From the NCBI GenBank assembly GCA_002471375.1, contig DKPV01000050.1, positions 1 through 28,513 of the forward strand: a DNA stretch of 28,513 nt, given 5' to 3'. This document shows positions 8,035 through 15,654 of this stretch, in pieces. The notes beneath the pieces are model-generated. The model worked only from the letters and a program-made list of their open reading frames with translations. It was not told the origin of the DNA and did no database searches. Each line of letters starts with the position of its first letter. Within the stretch, counting starts at the first letter, position 1. A program made the position numbers and the translations under genes. Source of the stretch: Flavobacteriales bacterium UBA7325. Its GTDB lineage: Bacteria > Bacteroidota > Bacteroidia > Flavobacteriales_D > Crocinitomicaceae.

Positions 8035-8924
8035 TATTTTTTTGACTTAAATGGCTCAATCACTTGACCAATAAATGACTCTGGATATTTTTCATCATCT
8101 GGAAACCCAAGCTCAATATCGCGACCATCTGATGGGATATAATTCGTTCCGAAAATGTAATCCCAACAGCTCAATGAGATGCCGAAATTCATACCATACT
8201 TATGCGAAGTAGGTAATTGCTTAGCATGATGCCATATGTGCATTTTCGGGTTATTTAGGAGGTACTTAAATGGACCATAGCTAATATTCAGGTTAGCATG
8301 ATTCAGATGTCCAATCAAAACGGTTAATGAATAGACGATAAAGGCATTCTCTAATGAGAAGCCGAATATCATCACGAGCGAGATATATTTGAAACTCTGG
8401 TAGATGAATGTCTCGAAGAAGTGATATCTCAAGTGGGCCGCAAATCCCATTTCTTTTACAGAATGATGTACTTTATGAAACTTCCATAAAAATGGAACGC
8501 GATGCAAAGTAATGTGAACCAGCCACTGGACGAAATCAGCAATAAAGAAGAAGATCAGTAATTCCCATCCCCAGGGTAAGTCAGAAAAGTCTATGAGGTG
8601 GCCACCTTCGTATCCAAGCGGTGAAAGTAAATCCGTGAAAAGCTGAACTGACACGCCAGAGAGAGCAGCATAAATTAATAATCCGAAGAGATAGAAATTA
8701 AAGAACATGTAAAATGAATCCTGCCAGAAGTCCTTTCGAAATATGGCTTGTTTTTTACGCCAAGGAAGGATAATTTCTAACCCCCAAACGAGAAGAGAAA
8801 TGAAAATCAGGAAATAAAAACCATTGATTCTATCAGGTGGAAAAGGAGTCGCGACAGTCTTCCAGAGATAACGAGCAGTACTTTCGTAAGCACCTAGAAA
8901 AATGTCAATATAATCAGTCGACAT
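8034..8924 (-). CDS. Fatty acid hydroxylase / sterol desaturase superfamily membrane protein
   Basis: A 296-residue integral membrane di-iron oxygenase of the fatty acid hydroxylase superfamily. The histidine boxes that ligate iron are visible: HITLH, then HKVHH about a dozen residues on, HLNHANLNI, and HIWHH with a downstream His in PTSHKYGMNFG. Hydrophobic segments near the N-terminus (GFYFLIFISLLVWGLEIIL, FYMFFNFYLFGLLIYAALSG) and the middle give about four to five passes. Family members hydroxylate or desaturate lipids, sterols or carotenoids; the substrate here cannot be read from sequence. Its ATG lies inside the last codons of the rhodanese gene (11-base overlap) and its stop overlaps the next start, so three genes form one operon. 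Length is typical. Confidence 0.9.
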   Translation of the reverse strand: MSTDYIDIFLGAYESTARYLWKTVATPFPPDRINGFYFLIFISLLVWGLEIILPWRKKQAIFRKDFWQDSFYMFFNFYLFGLLIYAALSGVSVQLFTDLLSPLGYEGGHLIDFSDLPWGWELLIFFFIADFVQWLVHITLHRVPFLWKFHKVHHSVKEMGFAAHLRYHFFETFIYQSFKYISLVMIFGFSLENAFIVYSLTVLIGHLNHANLNISYGPFKYLLNNPKMHIWHHAKQLPTSHKYGMNFGISLSCWDYIFGTNYIPSDGRDIELGFPDDEKYPESFIGQVIEPFKSKK

Positions 8925-9210
8925 ATGGAATCATTTTTGTCCAAGGCCCACCATTGTATGCATCAACTCCAGCGGCTTTTAATTGAGCCTTGGCAGTACC
9001 AGACCTCATTCCAGAAGCGCAAACGCAAATAACCGGAATTTCCAGTGATTTGATTTGTTTGATTTTTGACGGAATAGAGCCCAGTGGAATGTTTTCGGAG
9101 CCAGGAATAGCACCTCCGGCGTACTCTTGTGGACTTCTAACATCAATAACAACCGCACCATCATTGAACAATTGTTTGTAATCAGTTTTCTTGAATAAGT
9201 TCTTGAACAT
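8914..9210 (-). CDS. Single-domain rhodanese-like protein
   Basis: A 98-residue rhodanese homology domain. It shows the hallmark VVIDVRSPQEYAGGAIPGSENIP and an active-site loop CASGMRSG with catalytic Cys64. Rhodaneses carry sulfur as a Cys persulfide; single-domain forms move sulfane sulfur between partners or detoxify it. There is no signal peptide, so it is cytosolic. It is the first gene of a three-gene operon and overlaps the hydroxylase gene by 11 bases. The link between sulfur transfer and lipid hydroxylation is not obvious. The promoter 15 bases upstream and the dyad behind it suggest regulated expression. Family assignment is secure; the physiological acceptor is unknown. Confidence 0.92.
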   Translation of the reverse strand: MFKNLFKKTDYKQLFNDGAVVIDVRSPQEYAGGAIPGSENIPLGSIPSKIKQIKSLEIPVICVCASGMRSGTAKAQLKAAGVDAYNGGPWTKMIPYVD

Positions 9211-9224
9211 AATAAATCTTTCTA

Positions 9225-9232
9225 CAAAGGTA
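9225..9232 (-). promoter_or_regulatory. Bacteroidota -7 element (TACCTTTG) of the rhodanese operon
   Basis: On the minus strand TACCTTTG matches TAnnTTTG exactly and lies 15 bases before the rhodanese ATG. No TTG is found at the usual -33 distance; the nearest is 27 bases away, inside the dyad at 9254-9269. A promoter with a good -7 but no -33 element often depends on an activator. Confidence 0.6.
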
Positions 9233-9253
9233 AGTCTGTCTTACCAGTTAGAA

Positions 9254-9269
9254 TGTAACCAAGGTTACA
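9254..9269. promoter_or_regulatory. 16-base dyad TGTAACC-AA-GGTTACA, possible regulator site
   Basis: Two perfect seven-base arms with a two-base centre. The centre is near 9261.5, about 42 bases upstream of the start expected from the -7 element at 9225-9232. That matches the placement of a CRP/FNR-family activator at a class II promoter. The arms, written as TGTAAC-N4-GTTACA, have the general size and symmetry of CRP/FNR-type sites. The regulator itself is not in the window, so this is inference from symmetry and position. Confidence 0.45.
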
Positions 9270-9271
9270 AT

Positions 9272-9304
9272 AAAAAAAGCACTTCCCAATGGAAAGTGCT
9301 TTTA
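9272..9304 (-). terminator. Rho-independent terminator after the 541-residue secreted protein gene
   Basis: Read on the minus strand: AGCACTTTCC, short loop, GGAAGTGCT, then a run of seven T. The stem is about nine base pairs with one bulged base. It lies 18 bases past the stop of the gene at 9322-10947. Confidence 0.85.
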
Positions 9305-9321
9305 TTAATATGAGTGTAGGA

Positions 9322-10947
9322 TTATTTCTTTATCAATCGAATAGTTGCATTTTTATTACCATTAGTAACATCTAACAAATATGTTCCAGCGGCATATGGA
9401 CCAAGATCGATCGCTCCTTGATTTCCATCATTGTTCCCTTTCCAAAGAATTTCTCCTGCAATTGTAGTTAGAACGAATTCTAAAGAGCTATTCCCATCAA
9501 AGCTGTAGTTAACAACGTTGGAAGTGGGGTTAGGGAAAATTGAGAATGCAACACCTAAATCATATTCATCGATGCCGGCTGTCGTTACTTCAAAGCAAGA
9601 AGACATCGCTGTACATCCGTTTGAGGTTACCATTACTGCATAATTTCCATTTGCCGTAGCCGTATATGATTGACTGGTTGCACCTGAAATTGGGGCATTG
9701 GAGTTGTCGCAATCTACCCATTGGTATGATGCGCTTGCATTTGAAGCTGTGAGGACATGCCCTGCTTGAGATGCACTTGCGTCAACGGCTAGAAAGCCTA
9801 CAATCATTGTTGCAAGACTGTCACAACCATTTATTGTTTGAAGGGAGTCAACGTAGGTGCCGCTCGTAGTAACGTAAACACCATTAATAAGTAGACTGTC
9901 GCCATCACATAAGTCAATTACCTCAGTTGTAGAATCGACCGGGATAACAGTCAGTGTTGTTGTAACTATACTGTCACATCCATAGATGCTAGTTAATGAA
10001 TCCGTATAAACACCACTTGCTGTTTGCGCAGCTCCACCAAGTACGACACTGTCTCCAGCACAAATATCAAGAGTTGTTGCTTCAGAAGAAGATTGAGGCG
10101 CTGTAACATTAACTGGGTAAATTGCTCCAGCCGGGGCCGCATTACCATATATGAGCTCAACACGAGAAATAGAGCCGCCAGTTTCAGAAAATACATCTTG
10201 AGGAGCTGTTGTAGACAGATTAAATTGCATGCCTAAACGCCCAAGACTTGTTGGTATACCGTTAATTGTTGACATGTAAGGTGCAGTTGCATATGAATTG
10301 GCATCCGCGCGATTACCAAGAACACCAATATACTGTCCGCTATCTACAGCAATACACGTAAAAACTGTATCTGCGGTTTCATTTTGCCATAATCCTAGTG
10401 ATGTGAAATCGTTGGTTGTCGTACTCCAAACAGGTGGTGGCCCGCTATTAAATCTAAATATCGCAATGTTGGAAGGACCAGTACTTGCATCAGTTGGAAC
10501 CGTAAGGGCTGTTATTAGAAAGTCTGATGGAGCTTGGAACCAATACCCACGAACATTTCCAGTAAAGACTGAACCGTGCGGAGGTAACGGAAGACCAATT
10601 GCCGTGTCGGCTCCAGCAGAAGCAATATACACCGTTGTATCTCCAGAAATCCCAGTTAATGCTAAACTGTCACTTGAGCTAAGGGCATTCATTCCGAGAC
10701 TATCAGAGAACCACTGATAACTGCAAGCGCCTGTTGCTGTCAAAACAGTGCTAGTTGAGTCACAAAGGAGTACCTCGCCATTAATTGACATTCCACCTAC
10801 AGAAAGAGACTTTGTAACAGAAGCAATAGGTTGAGCTAAGTTAACCGTAACGGGATTGTTGTAAATGGGATCATCTGAATTGCTCTGAGCAATTGACGAT
10901 ATACCGTTGAGCACTAATAGGGCTCCTAAAAGTAGCGTTTTTTTCAT
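9322..10947 (-). CDS. Secreted protein with Ig-like modules and type A T9SS sorting domain
   Basis: A 541-residue exported protein. The signal peptide is MKKTLLLGALLVLNGISSIAQ. An Ig-like module follows (CDSTSTVLTATGACSYQWFS). A central region of about 150 residues (VFTGNVRGYWFQAPSDFLIT) looks like a beta-sandwich. Next are two consecutive repeats of about 53 residues built on CAGDSVVLGG/CDGDSLLINGVY and GCDSIVTT/GCDSLATM. A last Ig-like segment (ASYQWVDCDNSNAPISGATS) precedes the C-terminal type A sorting domain from about residue 467: FSIFPNPTSNVVNYSFDG, then the closing NATIRLIKK. The T9SS should export it and attach it to, or release it from, the cell surface. It has its own promoter and terminator. 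Enzymatic activity is not evident; adhesion or a structural role is a guess. Confidence 0.88.
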   Translation of the reverse strand: MKKTLLLGALLVLNGISSIAQSNSDDPIYNNPVTVNLAQPIASVTKSLSVGGMSINGEVLLCDSTSTVLTATGACSYQWFSDSLGMNALSSSDSLALTGISGDTTVYIASAGADTAIGLPLPPHGSVFTGNVRGYWFQAPSDFLITALTVPTDASTGPSNIAIFRFNSGPPPVWSTTTNDFTSLGLWQNETADTVFTCIAVDSGQYIGVLGNRADANSYATAPYMSTINGIPTSLGRLGMQFNLSTTAPQDVFSETGGSISRVELIYGNAAPAGAIYPVNVTAPQSSSEATTLDICAGDSVVLGGAAQTASGVYTDSLTSIYGCDSIVTTTLTVIPVDSTTEVIDLCDGDSLLINGVYVTTSGTYVDSLQTINGCDSLATMIVGFLAVDASASQAGHVLTASNASASYQWVDCDNSNAPISGATSQSYTATANGNYAVMVTSNGCTAMSSCFEVTTAGIDEYDLGVAFSIFPNPTSNVVNYSFDGNSSLEFVLTTIAGEILWKGNNDGNQGAIDLGPYAAGTYLLDVTNGNKNATIRLIKK

Positions 10948-10972
10948 GTGAATGTAATTAGTTCTGTTACCA

Positions 10973-10980
10973 CAAAAATA
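10973..10980 (-). promoter_or_regulatory. Bacteroidota -7 element (TATTTTTG)
   Basis: Minus-strand TATTTTTG is an exact TAnnTTTG match 25 bases before the ATG at 10947. A TTG at 10996-10998 could be the -33 element, but the spacing of 15 is short. Confidence 0.5.
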
Positions 10981-11035
10981 CGGCTTATTTTAATTCAAAA
11001 AATATAAAACACTGAAAATCCGAAAGATAATAAAT

Positions 11036-11068
11036 TGAAAAAGCCACCTATCGAAAGATAGATGGCTT
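11036..11068 (-). terminator. Rho-independent terminator of the two-gene surface operon
   Basis: On the minus strand: AAGCCA, one mismatch, CTATC, tetraloop, GATAG, TGGCTT, then TTTTTC. The stem has eleven pairs interrupted by one A-C mismatch. It lies about 30 bases past the stop of the gene ending at 11097. Confidence 0.85.
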
Positions 11069-11096
11069 AGCTCAATGTGTTTTAATCTAAAACAAA

Positions 11097-12326
11097 CTAT
11101 TCGGTTCCTCCAGAACGAACTTCGTTGGCTCTACCAGGAGTTCCTTTTTCAATGCTTCTGACAGGAGTTCCTTCATCAACCGTACCGTTGTAGTCAACAC
11201 CCATATTTAAAGGTTGTCCGTGTGAAGTAGGATCTAAATATTTTCCTGCCATTCCTGCCGGTTTATCACTTTCGATATTTAGCTTTTCAGGGTTCGCTTG
11301 CATGTAGGCATCATTTCTCATCCCATAAACAACCCACGCAACTTTTTCGCCAGCAACACCGCCGCCAATGGTAAATTGACCATCGTTGTTTACTTCATTT
11401 TCAATGAATACGGGCATGTGTTGACCGATTGAAGTTAGGTTATATGTGAAATCCGTGTTGATAGCCATTACATAATCAGCAAGTTCTATAGTTGCTTTTC
11501 CATTGGCATCAAACACAGCTTTTCCTCTGTAGATCAACATTGGTTCATCTGACTCAATGTTGAAATGCTTTAATGTTTTATTTTCTGGATCAAGTGGATG
11601 ATCAATCACGAAGTACTTCGCTCCTGTTCCGCCAAAATCACCAAAACTAAAAACTCCATACGTTGATCCAGCACCATTCGATCCCGTCACACCAGAGAAA
11701 GAAGTTGCTCTTCCATAGATTCCTGATCTACTTGTTGCCGACGCGTCATTAGAATAACCATAAACACCTTGTCCTGTCTCTGATAGTGAATACGTCGCAT
11801 CCCCAGATCCACCGTATACTGAAATTCCAGCACCACTAGTAGAGTAAAAATCTCCTGCTAAGCCAGTTCCATCTTGAAGTACGTATAGCGCATCTGTATT
11901 GTTAATTACGTCTGTTGAAATAGACAACCCATACCCCAGTCCATCCTGAGTTAATTGCATCGTTGCATTCGTGTTAGTAACAAGTCTATTCCATACTTGT
12001 GTGCCAAAAGCATCTCCATAGTTATCAATATTCAGAGACCCGAAGCCCCCCCAAGAGTTCACCCAAATAGCTGAAGAGCCTACCGTATTAGAGTTATAGC
12101 TGACTTCAATAGCGTTTCCGTATCCACCTGCACCATTTGTGAGGCCGAAGTATGCGGCGTCTTCTGTTCCGGCTTTATCAATCCTCAATCCACGAACAGC
12201 ATTCGTTGGTTGATCTACGTGTAATTTTGCTGTTGGCGTAGCAAGACCAACTCCCACATTTTGCGAATGAGATGTAAACGCAGGTACAAGTGCCAAAATA
12301 GATATGGCAATGGATAGTTTTTTCAT
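11097..12326 (-). CDS. Secreted protein with tail-fibre-like N-region and conserved beta domain
   Basis: A 409-residue exported protein with signal MKKLSIAISILALVPAFTSHSQ. The mature start NVGVGLATPTAKLHVDQPT is the IGTxxPxAKLHV-type motif seen in many Bacteroidota tail-fibre-like secreted proteins. A repetitive Gly/Ser/Tyr-rich middle follows (GVYGYSNDASATSRSGIYGR, FSGVTGSNGAGSTYGVFS). Residues about 240-350 contain KYFVIDHPLDPENKTLKHFN through VAWVVYGMRNDAYMQANPEK. I recognise this as a conserved module that recurs at the ends of secreted proteins in several phyla; its function is unknown to me. No T9SS tail is present, so the route past the periplasm is unclear. It is the second gene of an operon, 26 bases after the type A cargo gene, and is followed by a strong terminator. 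Confidence 0.82.
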   Translation of the reverse strand: MKKLSIAISILALVPAFTSHSQNVGVGLATPTAKLHVDQPTNAVRGLRIDKAGTEDAAYFGLTNGAGGYGNAIEVSYNSNTVGSSAIWVNSWGGFGSLNIDNYGDAFGTQVWNRLVTNTNATMQLTQDGLGYGLSISTDVINNTDALYVLQDGTGLAGDFYSTSGAGISVYGGSGDATYSLSETGQGVYGYSNDASATSRSGIYGRATSFSGVTGSNGAGSTYGVFSFGDFGGTGAKYFVIDHPLDPENKTLKHFNIESDEPMLIYRGKAVFDANGKATIELADYVMAINTDFTYNLTSIGQHMPVFIENEVNNDGQFTIGGGVAGEKVAWVVYGMRNDAYMQANPEKLNIESDKPAGMAGKYLDPTSHGQPLNMGVDYNGTVDEGTPVRSIEKGTPGRANEVRSGGTE

Positions 12327-12352
12327 CTTTATATTTAGTATTGAAATAGTAA

Positions 12353-14005
12353 TTATTTCTTAATGAATTTCTTATTGATGGTTTGTCCTGAATTCACATC
12401 TGAAATTTCAATGTGATACACTCCTGGAGCCCATTCGCTTGAAGAAATCTTCATCACTGTGTTTCCAGATGCAATTAACACTGATTTATTCTGTACTAAC
12501 TGTCCTAGTGAATTGTAAACACCAATATTTAAATCACGTGTTTCGTTAGAGTGAATTGACAATGCAAAATCTCCGTTAGACGGATTTGGATACAATGAAA
12601 CCATTTCATCCGTGAATCCATCTGTGAGATTTTCTATACTTGCTACCGCAACAGGTGTATAACTATATTGACCGTTGTTATCTACACTTTTAGCACGGTA
12701 ATAATAGTTCTGAAAGTAGCGAACATCATAATCCGAATATGAGTACGTCTGAAGTTGTGTAGTGTTGCCAACGGCATTTAGGCTCGTAACATACTCAAAT
12801 GAAGAACCATCTTCTGATCGTTCCAATTCGTAGTGACTAACATCTGATTCGGTGGCGACGTTCCATACTACATCAATGTGATCGTTGATACCAGTTGCGT
12901 TAATATCTAACAACTCAATAGGAAGTAATTGCGTTGTTGAAGCAACTCCAAATTCGCTAAATCCATTAAACCCTGCTCTTGATAATCCAACAGGAGAAGG
13001 ACCACAATCGTTGGGAGTTCCTTGGAAACTATTGTCTTTTGTGATTAACCATACTACACCCACTGGGAAGTTATCATCTTGAGGCCAAACCCATGCTTCA
13101 TAAACTCCAGCACCAGTTCCCGCAATATCGTCTAGAATCCATTCACCGTGATCCGCACCGCCAAAATAGTTTATTGTGTATCCTGAACATTCTAAACCTA
13201 CTGGAGATACGTTTGGGCTTGCGCTTTGGAAATAACCTTCAATTACGTCATAATTATTTGCTGCAAAATCCATTCTGATGTACTGCATACCTCTTTGTGC
13301 TCCTGCTCCAGCAGGCTCTACTCCCAAAACGTATTGATATTGCCCTCCCACAGGACTAATTGCTCTTCTAAATTTTCCTTGAACATATCCCCAGTCGGTA
13401 CCTGACATATTTCCATTCAGCGCAACGGTGTTATTAGTCAAATTAGCCATTCCAGCTGCTGGATTCATTAATCCGAATATTGCTGAATAATTTACACCAT
13501 TTGCTGGATATACAATTGCTCCAGTTGTACCGATGTCGTGAGTTACAATTCTGTTATATACGGCACCAACCCAGTAATTTACACTACCACGAACATCCGC
13601 AACGTATCCCGTTCCGTCCAGATAGACCAAACCTTGATCGTTCGCCAATTCAAGATCGTAAAAAGATCCATCATTTACACCAGTTGCTGCTTGACCTCCT
13701 CGGACAGCATAACTTCCTTCGATAAATTGTCGTTCGCCAACATTCACATCGGAATTTTCAACGCGATATGTTCCAGTTCCTGATTGTTGAAATAAGTTGT
13801 CTGAATACGAATTTCCTTGGGTTTTTATCAAGCCATTATTCTGGAGATCTCCAGTAGCTTGATACATGTGTACATCTCCCCAAACGTGCACTTCCGCACC
13901 GGCTTGAACGTGTACTAACGCACCATCATTATAGAACTCATTATTGTGTTGAGCAGTTGAATAAAATCCCAAAAGTGATGGGATTAACAGGTAGATAAAT
14001 TTCAA
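12353..14005 (-). CDS. Secreted protein with type A T9SS sorting domain, TTG start
   Basis: A 550-residue exported protein. The signal peptide is KFIYLLIPSLLGFYSTAQ directly after a TTG codon. TTG is forced as start: an in-frame TGA lies 15 bases upstream, and the next ATG is near residue 47, beyond the signal peptide. The first 200 residues (VHVQAGAEVHVWGDVHMYQA, LFQQSGTGTYRVENSDVNVG) look like beta-solenoid surface structure. A fibronectin-like domain follows around residues 365-450 (HIDVVWNVATESDVSHYELE, YYYRAKSVDNNGQYSY). The end (VSLYPNPSNGDFALSI to NKKFIKK) is a type A sorting domain. It heads an operon with the tail-fibre-like protein and has a convincing promoter just upstream. Role unknown; probably a surface or matrix protein. 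Confidence 0.9.
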   Translation of the reverse strand: MKFIYLLIPSLLGFYSTAQHNNEFYNDGALVHVQAGAEVHVWGDVHMYQATGDLQNNGLIKTQGNSYSDNLFQQSGTGTYRVENSDVNVGERQFIEGSYAVRGGQAATGVNDGSFYDLELANDQGLVYLDGTGYVADVRGSVNYWVGAVYNRIVTHDIGTTGAIVYPANGVNYSAIFGLMNPAAGMANLTNNTVALNGNMSGTDWGYVQGKFRRAISPVGGQYQYVLGVEPAGAGAQRGMQYIRMDFAANNYDVIEGYFQSASPNVSPVGLECSGYTINYFGGADHGEWILDDIAGTGAGVYEAWVWPQDDNFPVGVVWLITKDNSFQGTPNDCGPSPVGLSRAGFNGFSEFGVASTTQLLPIELLDINATGINDHIDVVWNVATESDVSHYELERSEDGSSFEYVTSLNAVGNTTQLQTYSYSDYDVRYFQNYYYRAKSVDNNGQYSYTPVAVASIENLTDGFTDEMVSLYPNPSNGDFALSIHSNETRDLNIGVYNSLGQLVQNKSVLIASGNTVMKISSSEWAPGVYHIEISDVNSGQTINKKFIKK

Positions 14006-14024
14006 TCTGTGTAGTTTTCAGGCG

Positions 14025-14056
14025 CTAAGATACATAGTTTCAGTACAATGACCAAA
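14025..14056 (-). promoter_or_regulatory. Bacteroidota promoter for the 12353-14005 / 11097-12326 operon
   Basis: On the minus strand TTTG (14053-14056) is followed after 20 bases by TATCTTAG (14025-14032), which differs from TAnnTTTG at one position. Transcription would start about 12-14 bases before the TTG start codon, giving a very short leader with no Shine-Dalgarno sequence. Confidence 0.55.
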
Positions 14057-14069
14057 TTATCCTACCGCA

Positions 14070-14387
14070 TCACTGGGATTTAACATTTGATTTTAACCAA
14101 ATTCGATAAGCAAGAATTCCAGGAAACCCAAAAATAAAAATGAAGGCGATTATTTTTCCCTTAGTCGTGAGGTAAAAATCTGCGACGTTGGCCATGTCTG
14201 CTTCATCGTACCCAAGTCCAATAAAATAGGATAAACTCAACGGTCGCTCATGCTCAACTCTACTTATTCCATTCTCCTCAATGATGACTCCGTCAAAAAG
14301 ATTGATCGGTAATGTGAAGAAGACCAATGCTAAGATGAATGATACACTGATGAATATTAGGAGCGCTTTTCGCTGATGCTGCTTCAT
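14070..14387 (-). CDS. Small two-pass membrane protein, unknown function
   Basis: A 105-residue protein with a basic N-terminus (MKQHQRK), a first membrane segment (ALLIFISVSFILALVFFTLP), a polar loop of about 45 residues (EENGISRVEHERPLSLSYFI, DEADMANVADFYLTTKGK), a second segment (IIAFIFIFGFPGILAYRIWL) and a basic end (KSNVKSQ). The charge pattern places both ends in the cytosol and the loop outside. It is transcribed divergently from the glycosyltransferase gene, with 53 bases between the two starts. No family was recognised. The good membrane topology and lack of overlap with other genes make it credible. Confidence 0.72.
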   Translation of the reverse strand: MKQHQRKALLIFISVSFILALVFFTLPINLFDGVIIEENGISRVEHERPLSLSYFIGLGYDEADMANVADFYLTTKGKIIAFIFIFGFPGILAYRIWLKSNVKSQ

Positions 14388-14414
14388 GATTTATTTCGAG
14401 TAACTTGTTGAACA

Positions 14415-14422
14415 CAAAGTTA
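14415..14422 (-). promoter_or_regulatory. Bacteroidota -7 element (TAACTTTG) for the small membrane protein
   Basis: Minus-strand TAACTTTG matches TAnnTTTG exactly, 27 bases before the ATG at 14387. A TTG at 14446-14448, 23 bases upstream, may serve as -33; it lies inside the first codons of the divergent glycosyltransferase gene. Confidence 0.5.
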
Positions 14423-14440
14423 CTTTTATTTTTACAGTGA

Positions 14441-15535
14441 ATGAACAACAAGCTGGCATACTTATGTGGCTCAAAGAGCTGGGGCGGTCTCGAGATGAAT
14501 CATCTCCGGAATGCCGCGTGGATGTCTAAACGAGGTCATGATGTTGTCGTGATTGGTTTAGCCAAAAGCCCATTTCATCAGGCTGCGAGCGAACAGAATC
14601 TGCGGTTCATACCAATTAGGACATACAGAAAGTATTTTGATCGAAAAGGAGCATTTGAGTTGCTAGCTATTTTGAAAAGGGAAGCGATCTCGCATTTACT
14701 AATTAGGTCGAACTATGACATGAGTATAGCTGCATCTGTTAAACGTTTTCTCAAAGAAAAATTACATACCTCTTACTTTATCGAGATGCAATTGGGCGTA
14801 AAAAAGACTGGAATCCATCATCGGTTGCGGTACCGCTATATTGACCTATGGTCGAGCCCACTGAACTGGCTTCACGATCAAGTACAAGAATTGACGCATT
14901 TTAAAAATGAGCTGGTTGTAATCCCGTCGGGGCTTGATTTAAATGAGTTTGAAACGCAACTTACAAAATCTCAAGCTAGAGAAGTTTTAGAGTTGTCTAC
15001 AAATGCTTTCCTTCTGGGTTTAATCGGTCGATTCGATCAAAAGAAGGGGCAATTACTTCTTCTAAACGCACTCAATAAGTGCACAAATAACAATGTAAAA
15101 ATTGTTTTGTTAGGAGAACCTACGAGAGGAGAAGAAACTAACTACTTTCAGGAGATGACGCGTTTTATTGAGGAGAATGAATTGAATTCGCGGGTGTTCA
15201 TTCGAAACTTCCGGAAGGACATCTCGACCTTTTATAGGGCCGTCGACTGGGTAGTAATGGCTAGCGATGCAGAGACCTTCGGCATGGTAACGATAGAATC
15301 TTTTGCGTGCGGAACTCCTGTTCTAGGGAGTAATTCTGGGGGAACTCCAGAGCTACTTGAAAACGAAGAAGGAGGTACTCTTTTCGAAAGTGGAAATTCA
15401 ACTGATTTAGCTCGGAAAATTGATCAGATTTCCAGCAGTAAGCAGCCTTCTGCCGAGAGGCTAGTGCAAATAGCGTGTAAATACAATCACAATGATGTCT
15501 GCTTGGCTGTAGAAAAAGCACTTAAACTAAGTTAG
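14441..15535 (+). CDS. Glycosyltransferase family 4 (GT-B fold)
   Basis: A 364-residue cytosolic glycosyltransferase. It transfers a sugar from a nucleotide donor to a glycan, lipid or other acceptor, typically in surface polysaccharide or LPS synthesis. The N-terminal acceptor domain opens with a glycine-rich loop (CGSKSWGGLEMNHLRNAAWM) and GHDVVVIG. The C-terminal donor domain has the usual landmarks: VIPSGLDLNEF, LLGLIGRFDQKKGQ, VLLGEPTRGEE, and the E-x7-E motif E278-E286 in ETFGMVTIESFACGTPVLGS followed by GGTPELLE. Length is typical. The start is fixed by a TGA directly before ATG 14441. It stands alone with no other glycan genes nearby, so the target is unknown. It is divergent from a small membrane protein gene. 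Confidence 0.92.
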   Translation: MNNKLAYLCGSKSWGGLEMNHLRNAAWMSKRGHDVVVIGLAKSPFHQAASEQNLRFIPIRTYRKYFDRKGAFELLAILKREAISHLLIRSNYDMSIAASVKRFLKEKLHTSYFIEMQLGVKKTGIHHRLRYRYIDLWSSPLNWLHDQVQELTHFKNELVVIPSGLDLNEFETQLTKSQAREVLELSTNAFLLGLIGRFDQKKGQLLLLNALNKCTNNNVKIVLLGEPTRGEETNYFQEMTRFIEENELNSRVFIRNFRKDISTFYRAVDWVVMASDAETFGMVTIESFACGTPVLGSNSGGTPELLENEEGGTLFESGNSTDLARKIDQISSSKQPSAERLVQIACKYNHNDVCLAVEKALKLS

Positions 15536-15654
15536 CTAGGACGCTCACTTAAATCAGCCATCTATCATCGAATCACGCGAATGAACCGCTTATAATATAC
15601 TAAGGTCATCTTTAAGTATCAATTTGTATACTTGCTTTACAAAAAATGTAAAAC

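Noticed and set aside
14421..14428. TACTTTTA as plus-strand promoter of the glycosyltransferase gene
   Set aside because: It ends in A instead of G and has no TTG at suitable distance. It would also imply an almost leaderless transcript. It is left undecided.
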